Numbered from the stretch's first letter, positions 26,464 to 35,235 are shown. The stretch: 64,000 nt of DNA from Mycobacterium shigaense (GCF_002356315.1 NZ_AP018164.1:5022001-5086000), one strand, 5' to 3'. A program made the numbers and translations. Notes: generated by a model from the letters alone, not told the origin.

Positions 26464-27756
26464 ATGAGTTGGGACTTCTCCACCGAGCCGGAGTTCGAAA
26501 AGAAGCTGGACTGGATCCGTGAGTTCGTCCGCGAGGAAGTCGAACCGCTGGAGGCGCTCTTCCCGGGCTGCGAGTTTCTGCCGCTGAACGACGAGCGCCG
26601 TCGGATCGTCGATCCGCTCAAGCAGCGGGTCCGCGACAATCGCTTGTGGGCACCGCATTTGGGGCCGGAACTCGGCGGCCAGGGCTTCGGTGCGGTCAAG
26701 CTGACGTTGATCAACGAAATCCTGGGCCGCAGCCCGTGGGCGCCGATCGTGTTCGGGACGCAGGCGCCCGACACCGGCAACGCGGAGATCATCGCCCGGT
26801 TCGGCACCCGGGAGCAGAAGGACCGCTACCTGGCCGGGTTACTGTCCGGTGAGATCTTTTCCTGCTTCTCGATGACCGAACCGCAGGGCGGCGCCGACCC
26901 GCGCGTCTTCACCACCCGCGCGGTCCGCGACGGCTCGGGAAATGGGGACTGGGTCATCACCGGGCGAAAGTACTTCTCCTCCAATGCTTCCGTCGCCTCC
27001 TTCTTCATCGTCGTCGCGATCACCGACCCCGACGTCCCCGTGCACACCGGCGCATCGACGTTCCTGATCCCGGCCGGCACCGAGGGGCTGGTCCTGGAAG
27101 CCAACCACCACCTGGTCGGAGCCGACCCGCACGAGCCGGGGCATGCCCTGGTGCACTACAACGACGTGCGGGTGCCGTCGGACGCGCTGCTCGGGGAGCC
27201 GGGGCAGGGATTTCTGATCCTGCAGACCCGACTCGCCGGCGGTCGCCTGCATCACGCGATGCGGTCGATCGGCATGGCGCAGCGCGCGGTCGACATGATG
27301 TCCCGGCGCGCGAAAAGCCGCTTCACGCAAGGCAGCCCGCTAGCCGACAAGCAGCTGGTGCAGGAATTCGTCGCCGACTCGTACACGGAGTTGATCCCGT
27401 TTCGGCTGACCGTGCTGCACGCCGCGTGGCTGATCGACAACGGCGACGAGCGGGCGGCTCGAGCCGAGATCGCCGCGTGCAAGATCCTGGCATCGCAGGT
27501 CCTGAAATCCATTGCGCTGCGCGCGATCCAGGTGCATGGCGCGCTCGGGCTCACCGACCAGCTGCCGCTGGTCAACGTGCTACTCGGCGGCATCGCGCTC
27601 GGCTTGGCCGACGGGCCTACCGAGGCGCACAAGGTCAACCTAGCCCGGATGCTGCTCAAGGGTTACGCCGCCGAAGATGGTGACTGGCCCAGCGAGATGC
27701 TGGACGTCCGGCGCGCGGCCGTCCACGCCAAATACGGTGAGCTCGTTGAGCAATAG
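26464..27756 (+). CDS. Acyl-CoA dehydrogenase
   Basis: 430 residues, slightly longer than the typical 380-400. FAD/substrate segment FSCFSMTEPQGGADPR at about residues 134-150 and WVITGRKYFSSNA are standard; the C-terminal helical domain contains QVHGALGLTDQLPL. A catalytic Glu is not securely assigned by eye. Introduces an alpha,beta double bond into an acyl-CoA. Belongs to the palindrome-controlled operon; the phosphotransferase plus acyl-CoA dehydrogenase pair mirrors the two halves of mammalian ACAD10/11. Overlaps the next gene by 20 bp. Confidence 0.9.
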   Translation: MSWDFSTEPEFEKKLDWIREFVREEVEPLEALFPGCEFLPLNDERRRIVDPLKQRVRDNRLWAPHLGPELGGQGFGAVKLTLINEILGRSPWAPIVFGTQAPDTGNAEIIARFGTREQKDRYLAGLLSGEIFSCFSMTEPQGGADPRVFTTRAVRDGSGNGDWVITGRKYFSSNASVASFFIVVAITDPDVPVHTGASTFLIPAGTEGLVLEANHHLVGADPHEPGHALVHYNDVRVPSDALLGEPGQGFLILQTRLAGGRLHHAMRSIGMAQRAVDMMSRRAKSRFTQGSPLADKQLVQEFVADSYTELIPFRLTVLHAAWLIDNGDERAARAEIAACKILASQVLKSIALRAIQVHGALGLTDQLPLVNVLLGGIALGLADGPTEAHKVNLARMLLKGYAAEDGDWPSEMLDVRRAAVHAKYGELVEQ

Positions 27757-28357
27757 GGTCGCCGCCGCCGTCGAACGCGCGCTCGACGACCGACAACGGG
27801 AGGCCACCGAGGAGGTGGAGCGCATCCTGGCGGCGGCGGTGCGGGTGATGGAGCGCGTCGCTCCCGAGCCGCCCCGGGTCAGTGACATCGTCGCCGAGGC
27901 CGGCTCGTCGAACAAGGCGTTCTACCGCTACTTCGCCGGCAAGGACGAGCTGATCCTCGCGGTGATGGAACGCGGCGTGGCGATCGTCGTGTCCTACTTG
28001 CAGCATCAGATGGCCAAGGAATCGACACCGCAAGACAAGATCGCCCGCTGGATCGAGGGCACCCTGGCCCAGGTCGCCGAGCCCGACCTGATCCGCAAGA
28101 GCCGCGCCGCGGCAGGTCAGATGTCGACCGGCACCAGCTGGGGCGCGGTCGACCAGGAGATGATGCGGCCGCTGCGGGATCTGCTGGTCGAACCCGTTGC
28201 GGCGCTGGGCAGTAGCGATGTGGATCGCGACGTCGGGGCGGTATTCTGCTGCACGGCCGCGACGATGCGCCGCTTCATGGGTTCGGCGGCCCGGCCGGGC
28301 CCCGACGACATCGCACACGTGGTCCGGTTCTGTCTCAACGGGCTAGGGTTCAATTGA
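27737..28357 (+). CDS. TetR family transcriptional regulator
   Basis: 206 residues. Helix-turn-helix: EVERILAAAVRVMERVA, then PRVSDIVAEAGSSNKAFYRYFAGKDELIL. C-terminal ligand domain without diagnostic residues. GTG at 27737 overlaps the acyl-CoA dehydrogenase by 20 bp; TTG 27746 is an alternative. Being embedded in the operon, it most likely binds the 25-bp palindrome at 24582-24606 and responds to an acyl-CoA or related intermediate; this is inferred from arrangement. Confidence 0.88.
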   Translation: MSSLSNRVAAAVERALDDRQREATEEVERILAAAVRVMERVAPEPPRVSDIVAEAGSSNKAFYRYFAGKDELILAVMERGVAIVVSYLQHQMAKESTPQDKIARWIEGTLAQVAEPDLIRKSRAAAGQMSTGTSWGAVDQEMMRPLRDLLVEPVAALGSSDVDRDVGAVFCCTAATMRRFMGSAARPGPDDIAHVVRFCLNGLGFN

Positions 28358-29325
28358 TGCGCGCAGCTGTCTGTCACGCCTACGGCACGCCCGAGGATCT
28401 GGTCATCGCGGACGTCGATCCCCCGGTTCCCGCGCCCGGCCAGCTGCTGGTGCGGGTGCACGCGGCGGCCGTCAACTTTCCCGACGTGCTGTTCATCGCC
28501 GGCAAGTATCAGGTGAAGATCCCGCCGCCGTTCATACCCGGCAACGAGATCGCCGGCGAGGTCATCGCCGCCGGTGCGGGGGCGCGGTTCAGCCCCGGGC
28601 AGCGGGTGGCCGGCACGACCTTCGGGGCGTTCGCCGAGCAGGCGCTGCTGGACGCGAGCCAGGCGCAGCCGGTGCCCGGCGACGCGGACTATGCGTCGGC
28701 CGCGGCTTTCGGCGTCACCTACCGCACCGCGTATTACGCGCTGCGCTCGACTGCCGCCGTGGCTGAGGGTGATTGGGTGGTGGTGCTGGGCGCGGCGGGG
28801 GGTGTGGGGCTGGCCGCCGTCGACCTGGCGGTGGCGATGAAGGCCCGGGTGCTGGCCGCGGCGTCGAGCCCGGAGAAACTCGAACTCTGCCGGCGGCGCG
28901 GTGCCGAGGCCACCGTCGACTACGACCGGGAAGACCTGAAAATCCGCATCCGGGAACTGACGGGCGATCGCGCGCGGGTGGTCTTGGACCCCGTCGGTGG
29001 CCCGTACGCGGAACCGGCGCTGCGCGGCCTGGCCCGCGGCGGCACCTTCGTCACCCTGGGCTACGCGGCGGGCACTATCCCGAAGATCCCGCTCAACCTC
29101 GTGATGCTGAAAGATCTTCGCGTGCGGGGCATGGAGATCCGGACGTTCGCGGGCGACTACCCCGACGAGGCCGTCCGCGACGACGACGAACTGGCCCAGC
29201 TGTTCGCGGCCGGCACCGTCCGGCCCTACATCGGGGCGCGGTTCCCGTTGGCGGAAACCGCGGCGGCGCTGCGGTATGTGGCCGACCGCAAGGTGCTGGG
29301 CAAGGTCGTGATCGACGTCGCCTGA
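28357..29325 (+). CDS. NADPH:quinone oxidoreductase-type MDR protein
   Basis: 322 residues, zinc-free medium-chain dehydrogenase/reductase. N-terminal GroES-like domain (VHAAAVNFPDVLFIAGKYQV; FIPGNEIAGEVIAAG), nucleotide loop VVVLGAAGGVGLAAVDLA, and VVLDPVGGPYAEPALRGL. No cysteine cluster for structural or catalytic zinc. ATG shares one base with the TetR stop (TGATG), so coupling is tight. Could reduce quinones or enoyl compounds; last gene of the palindrome operon. Convergent with the alkyl sulfatase gene. Confidence 0.9.
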   Translation: MRAAVCHAYGTPEDLVIADVDPPVPAPGQLLVRVHAAAVNFPDVLFIAGKYQVKIPPPFIPGNEIAGEVIAAGAGARFSPGQRVAGTTFGAFAEQALLDASQAQPVPGDADYASAAAFGVTYRTAYYALRSTAAVAEGDWVVVLGAAGGVGLAAVDLAVAMKARVLAAASSPEKLELCRRRGAEATVDYDREDLKIRIRELTGDRARVVLDPVGGPYAEPALRGLARGGTFVTLGYAAGTIPKIPLNLVMLKDLRVRGMEIRTFAGDYPDEAVRDDDELAQLFAAGTVRPYIGARFPLAETAAALRYVADRKVLGKVVIDVA

Positions 29326-29346
29326 CGCGGCTTTCGCCGGGATTGC

Positions 29347-31221
29347 CTAGGGCGTCACGATGTTGAATTCCGGGTTCGGGCGGTCCAGCGCACCGATCAG
29401 CGACTGCAGTGCCGACTCGTCGCCGGACAGCTCGATCCCGGGTGAGGTGAAGTCTCCGAACGACGCCTGCAGCAGCCGAATCTTGTTGGCCAGCTTGACC
29501 GTAAGGTTTGCCGTGGCGTAGTGGGGCGGGCTCTCACGGTAGACCAGCACACCGTTGCGCAGCGTGAGCCGGTAGTTCGCGCCCGAATCTTCGAACGAGA
29601 AGTCGAAGGCCAGGTCGAGGTCCCAGCTGCGCGGTCCGTTGACAGCGATCGCGAGACTGTCGAAGATCTGCTCCGGCGACAGCTGAGAAATGATGGTCGT
29701 CGACGTGACCTGGCCCGCGGTGCCGAAGTTGCCCTCGCGCAGTTCGGTGGCCCCACTCATGAAGAAGTTTCGCCACGTCGCGTTTTCGGCGCCGTAGGCG
29801 AGCTGTTCCAAAGTGTCGGCGTAGAGCGCGCGGGCCGCGGCGTGCTCGCTGTCGGTGAATATCGCGTGGTCCAGAAGCGTTGCCGCCCAGCGAAAATCCC
29901 CGGAGTCGAAAGCCTTCTGGGCAAGCTCGACGACCCGGTCGATGCCGCCCATCGCGTCGACGTAGCGGGGCGCGAGCGCCTCCGGGGGATGCGGCCACAG
30001 CCGGCCCGGGTTGCCATCGAACCAGCCCATGTATCGCTGGTAGACGGCCTTGACGTTGTGACTGACCGATCCGTAATAGCCGCGGGCGTGCCAGGCCTGG
30101 TCCAGAGCCGGCGGCATCTGGAACATTTCGGCGATTTCCACACCGGTATAGCCCTGGTTGAGCAGGCGCAGCGTCTGGTCGTGCAGGTAGGCGTACAGGT
30201 CCCGTTGCAGTCCAAGGAATTCGGCGATGCCCTCGCTTCCCCACGTGGGCCAGTGATGGGAGGCGAAGACGACGTCGGTGTGCTGGGCGAAGCGGTCGAT
30301 GGCCTCGGTGAGATAGCCCGACCAGGCATGCGGATCACGCACCAGGGCGCCGCGCAGGGTCAGCAGGTTGTGCAGGTTGTGTGTCGCGTTCTCGGCCATG
30401 CACAGCGCGCGGAATCGCGGAAAATAGAAATGCATTTCGGCGGGTGCCTCGGTTCCGGGCGCCATCTGGAATTCGATCTCCACACCGTCGATGGTGTGCT
30501 TTTCGCCGGTCGCCCGGATGTCGATGGTCGGGACGATGATGGCCACCTCGCCGTTGGAGGTAGCCTGGCCGAGCCCGCAGCCCACCTGGCCCCGAGGTCC
30601 GCGCTCCAGCATGCTGCCGTACATGTAGGTCGCGCGACGCAGCATCGCGGGACCGGCGTAGACGTTCTCCTGCACCGCGTGCGCGGTGAAGCCTTCCGGC
30701 GCAAGGACGGCCACCTTGCCGGCGTCCACGTCGGCCTGCGAGGTGACGCCAAGCACGCCGCCGAAATGGTCGACGTGGCTGTGCGTGTAGATCACCGCAA
30801 CGACGGGACGGTCACCGCCGCGGTGGGCGCGGTAGAGGTCGAGCGCGGCGGCCGCAACCTCGGTGGAGACCAACGGGTCGATGACGATGATGCCGGTGTC
30901 GCCCTCGACGAAGCTGATGTTGGAAATGTCGAAGCCGCGCACCTGATAGATGCCGGGCACCACCTCGAACAGACCCTGCTTGGCGTTCAGGATCGATTGC
31001 CGCCACAGGCTGGGATGCACCGACGTCGGCGCCTGGCCGTCGAGGAAGGAGTAGGAGTCGTTGTCCCACACCACCCGGCCGTCGGCGGCCTTGATGACGC
31101 AGGGTGACAGCGCCGCGATGAATCCGCGGTCCGCGTTGTCGAAGTCGGTGGTGTCGTGGAACGGCAGACGATGGTCACCATGTGCCGACTCGATCGCCGC
31201 GGTGGGGGGTTTGTGATTCAC
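29347..31221 (-). CDS. Alkyl sulfatase, SdsA1/BDS1 family
   Basis: 624 residues, orthologue of Rv3762c. MBL-fold catalytic domain with the intact zinc motif THSHVDHFGG (residues about 145-154), a second set of ligands around CMAENATHNLHNLLTLRG, an alkyl-sulfatase dimerisation domain (residues about 370-500) and a C-terminal SCP2-like lipid-binding domain ending NPEFNIVTP. Hydrolyses primary or secondary alkyl sulfates to alcohols; no signal peptide is evident, so it is probably intracellular. Unlike the other MBL protein of this window (7797-9062), its first zinc histidine is present. Divergent from lpqH over 176 bp. Confidence 0.93.
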   Translation of the reverse strand: MNHKPPTAAIESAHGDHRLPFHDTTDFDNADRGFIAALSPCVIKAADGRVVWDNDSYSFLDGQAPTSVHPSLWRQSILNAKQGLFEVVPGIYQVRGFDISNISFVEGDTGIIVIDPLVSTEVAAAALDLYRAHRGGDRPVVAVIYTHSHVDHFGGVLGVTSQADVDAGKVAVLAPEGFTAHAVQENVYAGPAMLRRATYMYGSMLERGPRGQVGCGLGQATSNGEVAIIVPTIDIRATGEKHTIDGVEIEFQMAPGTEAPAEMHFYFPRFRALCMAENATHNLHNLLTLRGALVRDPHAWSGYLTEAIDRFAQHTDVVFASHHWPTWGSEGIAEFLGLQRDLYAYLHDQTLRLLNQGYTGVEIAEMFQMPPALDQAWHARGYYGSVSHNVKAVYQRYMGWFDGNPGRLWPHPPEALAPRYVDAMGGIDRVVELAQKAFDSGDFRWAATLLDHAIFTDSEHAAARALYADTLEQLAYGAENATWRNFFMSGATELREGNFGTAGQVTSTTIISQLSPEQIFDSLAIAVNGPRSWDLDLAFDFSFEDSGANYRLTLRNGVLVYRESPPHYATANLTVKLANKIRLLQASFGDFTSPGIELSGDESALQSLIGALDRPNPEFNIVTP

Positions 31222-31397
31222 GGCAATACAGTGCCATTAACACGCCCCCGATCGAAACGTTCCGCCGAATTCTGTCAAGTGACCAACGAACGCAGAATCA
31301 GTTGCTCCGGGCTCTGGATCTTCGGTCTAGTTAACCCGCATACTGCCCAACAGGCCCTTCATGCTCGGAGGACCGCTACATCGGCAAAGGAGCACAG

Positions 31398-31868
31398 GTG
31401 AAGCGAGAACTGACGATCGCCGCGGCGGCGGCGGCTATTTTGGCCGTGAGTATTTCCGGCTGTTCGGACAAGAAGTCGAATTCGACCGGTAGCAGCAGTC
31501 CGGCCACCACGAGCGCGGCGGCGGCCGGGGGCGGCACCAAGGTGATCATCGACGGCAAGGACCAGAACGTCTCCGGTTCGGTTGTCTGCACGACCGCAGG
31601 CGGCAACGTCAACATCGCGATCGGCGGGGCGGCCACAGGCATCGCTGCCGTCCTCACCGACGCCAACCCGCCCAAGGTGACGTCCGTGGGGCTGGGCAAT
31701 GTCAATGGCGTGACGCTCGCGTATGCCGCGGCCGGCGGCGGGGGCAACGCCTCGGCCACCAAGGACGGCAACAGCTACAAGATCACCGGAACGGCCACCG
31801 GTGTGGACATGGCCAACCCTTTGCAGCCGGTGAACAAGCCGTTCGAAATCGACGTGAACTGCCCTTAG
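31398..31868 (+). CDS. lpqH: 19 kDa lipoprotein antigen LpqH
   Basis: Surface lipoprotein and TLR2 ligand, Rv3763 orthologue, 156 residues. Signal peptide with lipobox SISGC and lipidated Cys22, then a Ser/Thr-rich O-glycosylation-type linker (SNSTGSSSPATTSAAAA) and the conserved domain (VIIDGKDQNVSGSVVCTTAGG ... FEIDVNCP) with two cysteines for a disulfide. GTG at 31398 is preceded by AAAGGAG (31386-31392). Its 3' end overlaps the convergent tcrY gene by 4 bp. Confidence 0.96.
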   Translation: MKRELTIAAAAAAILAVSISGCSDKKSNSTGSSSPATTSAAAAGGGTKVIIDGKDQNVSGSVVCTTAGGNVNIAIGGAATGIAAVLTDANPPKVTSVGLGNVNGVTLAYAAAGGGGNASATKDGNSYKITGTATGVDMANPLQPVNKPFEIDVNCP

Positions 31869-33391
31869 CCGACTGATCCACGGGGTTCCGCGGGCGGTTG
31901 CCACCCGTTGAGTGGCAACCGCACCGTGAACTCCGTGCGGCCCGGCGAACTGGCCACCGCGATAGTCCCGTGGTGCGCCTTGACGACCGCCGACGCGATC
32001 GCCAGCCCCAGCCCCGTGCTGCCACCCTTGCGGGAACGCGAGGTGTCACCACGGGCGAACCGCTCGAAGACCTCCGACACCAGCGCGGGCGGAATGCCAG
32101 GCCCGTTATCGATCACCTGCAGCACGCTCTCGGTCGGTTCGGCGCTGAGCCGGGTCGTCACGACCGTCCCTGCGCCGGTGTGGATCCGGGCGTTGGCAAG
32201 CAGATTGGTCAACACCTGATGTAGCCGCGCCGCGTCGCCGGTGATCAGCACCGGCTCCTCGGGCAGGTCAAGCTCCCACTGATGATCCGGCCCGGCAACG
32301 TGCGCGTCGCTGACGGCGTCGACCGCGAGCCGGGACAGGTCGACCGGTTCGCGTTCCAGCGGCCGCCCGGAATCCAGGCGTGCCAGCAGCAGCAGGTCCT
32401 CGACAAGTCGCGTGATCCGCTCCGTCTCGGAGGCCACCCGGCTCATCGCGTGCGCCACCGCCTCGCGGTCGTCGCCCATGCGCTGGGTAAGTTCGGTGTA
32501 GCCGCGGATCGCCGCCAGCGGCGTGCGCAGTTCGTGACTCGCGTCGGCGACGAACTGGCGCACCCGCGTCTCGCTGGCCTGCCGCGCCTCCAGCGCGGCG
32601 GCGACGTGGTCCAGCATCCGGTTGAGCGCCGACCCGAGTTGGCCGACCTCGGTCGACGGATTTGCGTCGGCCTCCGGGACCCGCACCGGCAGTTCGACTT
32701 CGCCGCGGGACAGCGGCAGGCCCGCGACCTTGCGCGCGGTCGCGGCGACGCGACGCAGCGGAGCCAGTGCCCGCTTGGTGATCAGCGTCCCGGCGATCGT
32801 CGCGGCGGCCAGCGCGACGGCCGTCACGATCCCGAAAATCACCAGCATCCGCACCAACGTGGCGTCGATGTCGCCCATCGACAGACCCGCCACGATCACG
32901 TCGCCACCGCGCCGACTGGGGGCGGCCTCCACGCGGTAGCGGCCCAGGCCGTCGAGATCGACGGTCGTCGGCTTGCGGCTGGCCGAGATAGCCGCAAGCT
33001 GAGACTGCGCCTTGTCGCTCAATGCGGACCGGGCGCCGCTGCTGGTGAGGTAGCCGGCGTCGACGGTCTTACCGTCGCTGACGACCGCTGCCACCATGCC
33101 CGCGGGCTGGCCGGGAGCATCGAGAAATCGTGGCCCGGGCCCCGGGTGCGGGTAAAAGTTGTGCTCGTGATGCCATCCCGCACGATTGGGTTCGGGATAC
33201 ATCAGCGCCGAGCGGTAGGAGGCCGCGCCGAGCTGGGTGTCGAGCTGTTTGACCAAATGGTGGTTGAGCGCGAGTTCGGTGGCCGCGGCGATCCCGATGC
33301 ACACCAGGGCGAGCACGACGAGCTGCCCGGCCAACAGGCGCGACCGAAGCGACCAGACCCGCCGTCCCTTAGCGGGCGGGCTTGAGGACAT
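31865..33391 (-). CDS. tcrY: Sensor histidine kinase TcrY
   Basis: 508 residues, Rv3764c orthologue. One helix near residues 14-33 (LLAGQLVVLALVCIGIAAAT), an extracytoplasmic sensor, a second helix (VIFGIVTAVALAAATIAGTL), HAMP, the phospho-acceptor box FVADASHELRTPLAAIRGY and a complete HATPase domain (NLLANARIH; VIDNGPGIP; GSTGLGLAIASAVV). Signals to TcrX, encoded just upstream in the transcript with a 23-bp overlap. The TcrXY system is reported to respond to low iron in M. tuberculosis. Confidence 0.94.
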   Translation of the reverse strand: MSSSPPAKGRRVWSLRSRLLAGQLVVLALVCIGIAAATELALNHHLVKQLDTQLGAASYRSALMYPEPNRAGWHHEHNFYPHPGPGPRFLDAPGQPAGMVAAVVSDGKTVDAGYLTSSGARSALSDKAQSQLAAISASRKPTTVDLDGLGRYRVEAAPSRRGGDVIVAGLSMGDIDATLVRMLVIFGIVTAVALAAATIAGTLITKRALAPLRRVAATARKVAGLPLSRGEVELPVRVPEADANPSTEVGQLGSALNRMLDHVAAALEARQASETRVRQFVADASHELRTPLAAIRGYTELTQRMGDDREAVAHAMSRVASETERITRLVEDLLLLARLDSGRPLEREPVDLSRLAVDAVSDAHVAGPDHQWELDLPEEPVLITGDAARLHQVLTNLLANARIHTGAGTVVTTRLSAEPTESVLQVIDNGPGIPPALVSEVFERFARGDTSRSRKGGSTGLGLAIASAVVKAHHGTIAVASSPGRTEFTVRLPLNGWQPPAEPRGSVG

Positions 33392-34073
33392 AGCCCGCCC
33401 CGCGCAACGTGTGGATCATGGGCTCGCGACCGCTGTCGATCTTTTTGCGGAGGTAGGAAATGTAGAGTTCGACGATGTTGGATCGGCCGCCGAAGTCATA
33501 GCTCCACACCCGGTCGAGGATCTGGGCCTTGCTCAGCACCCGCTTGGAGTTGCGCATCATGAACCGCAGCAGCTCGAATTCGGTGGAGGTCAACGCAATT
33601 GGCTCGCCGGCGCGGGTCACCTCGTGGCTGTCCTCGTCGAGCACCAGGTCCCCGACGACGAGCTGCGCGCCGCTGTCGACCGTCGTCACGCCGGTGCGCC
33701 GCAACAGCGCCCGCAACCGCAGCACCACTTCTTCGATGCTGAACGGCTTGGTGACGTAGTCGTCGCCGCCGGCCGTCAAGCCGGCGATGCGGTCTTCCAC
33801 GGCGTCTTTGGCCGTCAACAACAGCACGGGCAGTTGCGGATTCTCCTCGCGGAGTTTGTGTAAGACGTCGAGGCCGCTCATATCCGGGAGCATCACGTCG
33901 AGCACCACGACGTCGGGCCGCTGCGCGCGGGCAGAGGCGATTGCCGACGATCCGTCCCCGGCGGTCGCGATGTTCCACCCCTCATAGCGCAATGCCATCG
34001 AGACCATCTCGGCCAGCACGGATTCGTCATCGACCACGAGTACATTGATCGGGTTACCGTCCGCACGGCACAT
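33369..34073 (-). CDS. tcrX: Response regulator TcrX
   Basis: 234 residues, the same length as Rv3765c when started at this ATG; a longer frame to 34112 is open. OmpR/PhoB type: receiver domain with acidic pocket VLVVDDE, phospho-acceptor Asp in VVVLDVMLPDMSG and Lys in VTKPFSIEE; C-terminal winged helix with LTSTEFELLRFMMRNSKRVLS and VELYISYLRKKID. Forms an operon with tcrY. Confidence 0.95.
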   Translation of the reverse strand: MCRADGNPINVLVVDDESVLAEMVSMALRYEGWNIATAGDGSSAIASARAQRPDVVVLDVMLPDMSGLDVLHKLREENPQLPVLLLTAKDAVEDRIAGLTAGGDDYVTKPFSIEEVVLRLRALLRRTGVTTVDSGAQLVVGDLVLDEDSHEVTRAGEPIALTSTEFELLRFMMRNSKRVLSKAQILDRVWSYDFGGRSNIVELYISYLRKKIDSGREPMIHTLRGAGYVLKPAR

Positions 34074-34171
34074 GACAACTCGCTCTACGGAGGTTCGGGG
34101 CGGCGTCGTCACACCTTCCAGTATCCGCGCGTCACTGGGCCGACGCTATGGCATACCTATGCGTGTCCTGT

Positions 34172-34214
34172 GAAGAAGGTCCCGCGGCTGCCGGGCAGTC
34201 GCGGGACCTTCTTC
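34172..34214. terminator. Perfect 15-bp stem-loop terminator
   Basis: GAAGAAGGTCCCGCG (34172-34186) and CGCGGGACCTTCTTC (34200-34214) pair perfectly around a 13-nt loop, itself partly self-complementary (GCTGCCGGGCAGT). It lies 15 nt downstream of the 51-residue membrane-protein gene (reverse strand) and upstream of tcrX, so it should insulate tcrX from that transcript. The pyrimidine run CCTTCTTCTT on the plus strand means it could also act in the other direction. Confidence 0.8.
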
Positions 34215-34229
34215 TTGACGTTGGTGCAG

Positions 34230-34385
34230 TTAGTACCAGTACCGCCTGCCCCCGACCGGACGGCCCACCGAACCGAGAATCCACAGGATCGCCCCGATGA
34301 CCAGCAGGACGATACCGATCGTCCACAGGATCGGAATGTGGAAGATGTATCCGAGGATGAGCAAGACAACGCCTAAGACGACCAT
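34230..34385 (-). CDS. 51-residue double-spanning membrane protein (DUF6131-like)
   Basis: Too short for ordinary ORF cut-offs. Reverse strand ATG at 34385 gives MVVLGVVLLILGYIFHIPIL, a WTIGIVLLVIGAILWILG helix, then GSVGRPVGGRRYWY and TAA. Two hydrophobic helices joined by a short turn and a basic Gly/Arg/Tyr tail are the pattern of a small, widespread mycobacterial protein family. Function unknown. Its start overlaps the end of the upstream gene (34373-34633) by 13 bp, and the hairpin at 34172-34214 follows it, so the two genes form a terminated bicistronic unit. Confidence 0.85.
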   Translation of the reverse strand: MVVLGVVLLILGYIFHIPILWTIGIVLLVIGAILWILGSVGRPVGGRRYWY

Positions 34386-34633
34386 GACGCCTTCCTTTGC
34401 ATGAGATTTTCTAGGTCACTGGGCATCGAACTGGGCTGCGGTACATGGCAATCCTTGACTTTGGGGTTGACCCCGCCGTAGTTCAAGGGACCTGCGACCA
34501 CGGTCAGCGCGATGTTTCCGGCTGTGACGCAATCAGTTTGCCCAGTTTTGAAGTAGTCGCGTTGCCACGCCGCGAACACTCCGATGAGCAGCCACACCAA
34601 GACGATCGCGCCAATTATTCCGCGACCACGCAT
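34373..34633 (-). CDS. Small membrane-anchored protein
   Basis: 86 residues from an ATG preceded by ACGGAGGTCACG, a strong ribosome binding site. One N-terminal helix (RGIIGAIVLVWLLIGVFAAW) is followed by an exported-side domain with two cysteines (GQTDCVTAGNIALTVVAGPLNYGG; KVKDCHVPQPS). Similar small proteins occur across mycobacteria with no known function. First gene of a two-gene unit with the 51-residue protein. Confidence 0.75.
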   Translation of the reverse strand: MRGRGIIGAIVLVWLLIGVFAAWQRDYFKTGQTDCVTAGNIALTVVAGPLNYGGVNPKVKDCHVPQPSSMPSDLENLMQRKASWSS

Positions 34634-34739
34634 CGTGACCTCCGTTGTATTCGAGAACAAACATTCCCGTGCGCTAGCGATACCCATTGCACTCGTGTCT
34701 AAACCTGACGACAGCTGAGGTCGCGACGGCCATCAGGCG

Positions 34740-35150
34740 TTATTGATCGAGGAGTTTGGCCAGTAACGCGGTCAACCGCTTCCGTTCGCCCGGGTTCAAC
34801 CGATCGGTCATCGGCGCCAGCAGTTCGCCGATGTCGGAAACGATGCGAGTTTCCATTTTCCGCGCCTCGGCGGTGAGGCTGACGCGCACCGAACGGCCGT
34901 CGACGGCATCGGTAGTTTTGCGTACCAGCCCGCGCTGAACCGCGCGGTCGATGAGACCGCTGACGGTCGAGCGCTCCAGGCCGAGGTACGCGGCGAGTTC
35001 GGCCATCGCGGGTTCTCGATCGCGCAGGATCCCGAGCATCCGCAGTTGCGTCAGTGACAGATCCTGTTCAGCGGCAACGCGACTCAGCGCCGCGATCACC
35101 GTGAACGACGTCTGTATTAGACCATCCCTGAGGTCGTCGACCATTCCCAT
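34740..35150 (-). CDS. MarR family transcriptional regulator
   Basis: 136 residues from ATG 35150 (in-frame ATGs also at 35171, 35162 and 35144). Winged helix: LSLTQLRMLGILRDREPAMAELAAYLGLERSTVSGLIDRAVQRGLV with wing TTDAVDGRSVRVSLTAEARK. Divergent from an oxidoreductase gene across a 15-bp-arm inverted repeat (35172-35212), which is almost certainly its operator. MarR proteins usually sense phenolics or oxidants and control the adjacent detoxification gene. Confidence 0.9.
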   Translation of the reverse strand: MGMVDDLRDGLIQTSFTVIAALSRVAAEQDLSLTQLRMLGILRDREPAMAELAAYLGLERSTVSGLIDRAVQRGLVRKTTDAVDGRSVRVSLTAEARKMETRIVSDIGELLAPMTDRLNPGERKRLTALLAKLLDQ

Positions 35151-35171
35151 GCCGGAAATCATAACTTGCAA

Positions 35172-35212
35172 TAGTTGGTAATACGATCTATTTCAGTTCG
35201 TGTTACCAACTA
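35172..35212. promoter_or_regulatory. Inverted repeat between divergent marR and oxidoreductase: probable MarR operator
   Basis: TAGTTGGTAATACGA (35172-35186) and TCGTGTTACCAACTA (35198-35212) are complementary at 14 of 15 positions, separated by TCTATTTCAGT. The element occupies half of the gap between the two divergent starts and is far more AT-rich than its surroundings. MarR dimers bind such dyads, so both promoters are probably repressed together. Confidence 0.8.
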
Positions 35213-35235
35213 AATCCCGGACCTTAGGGGCCGCC

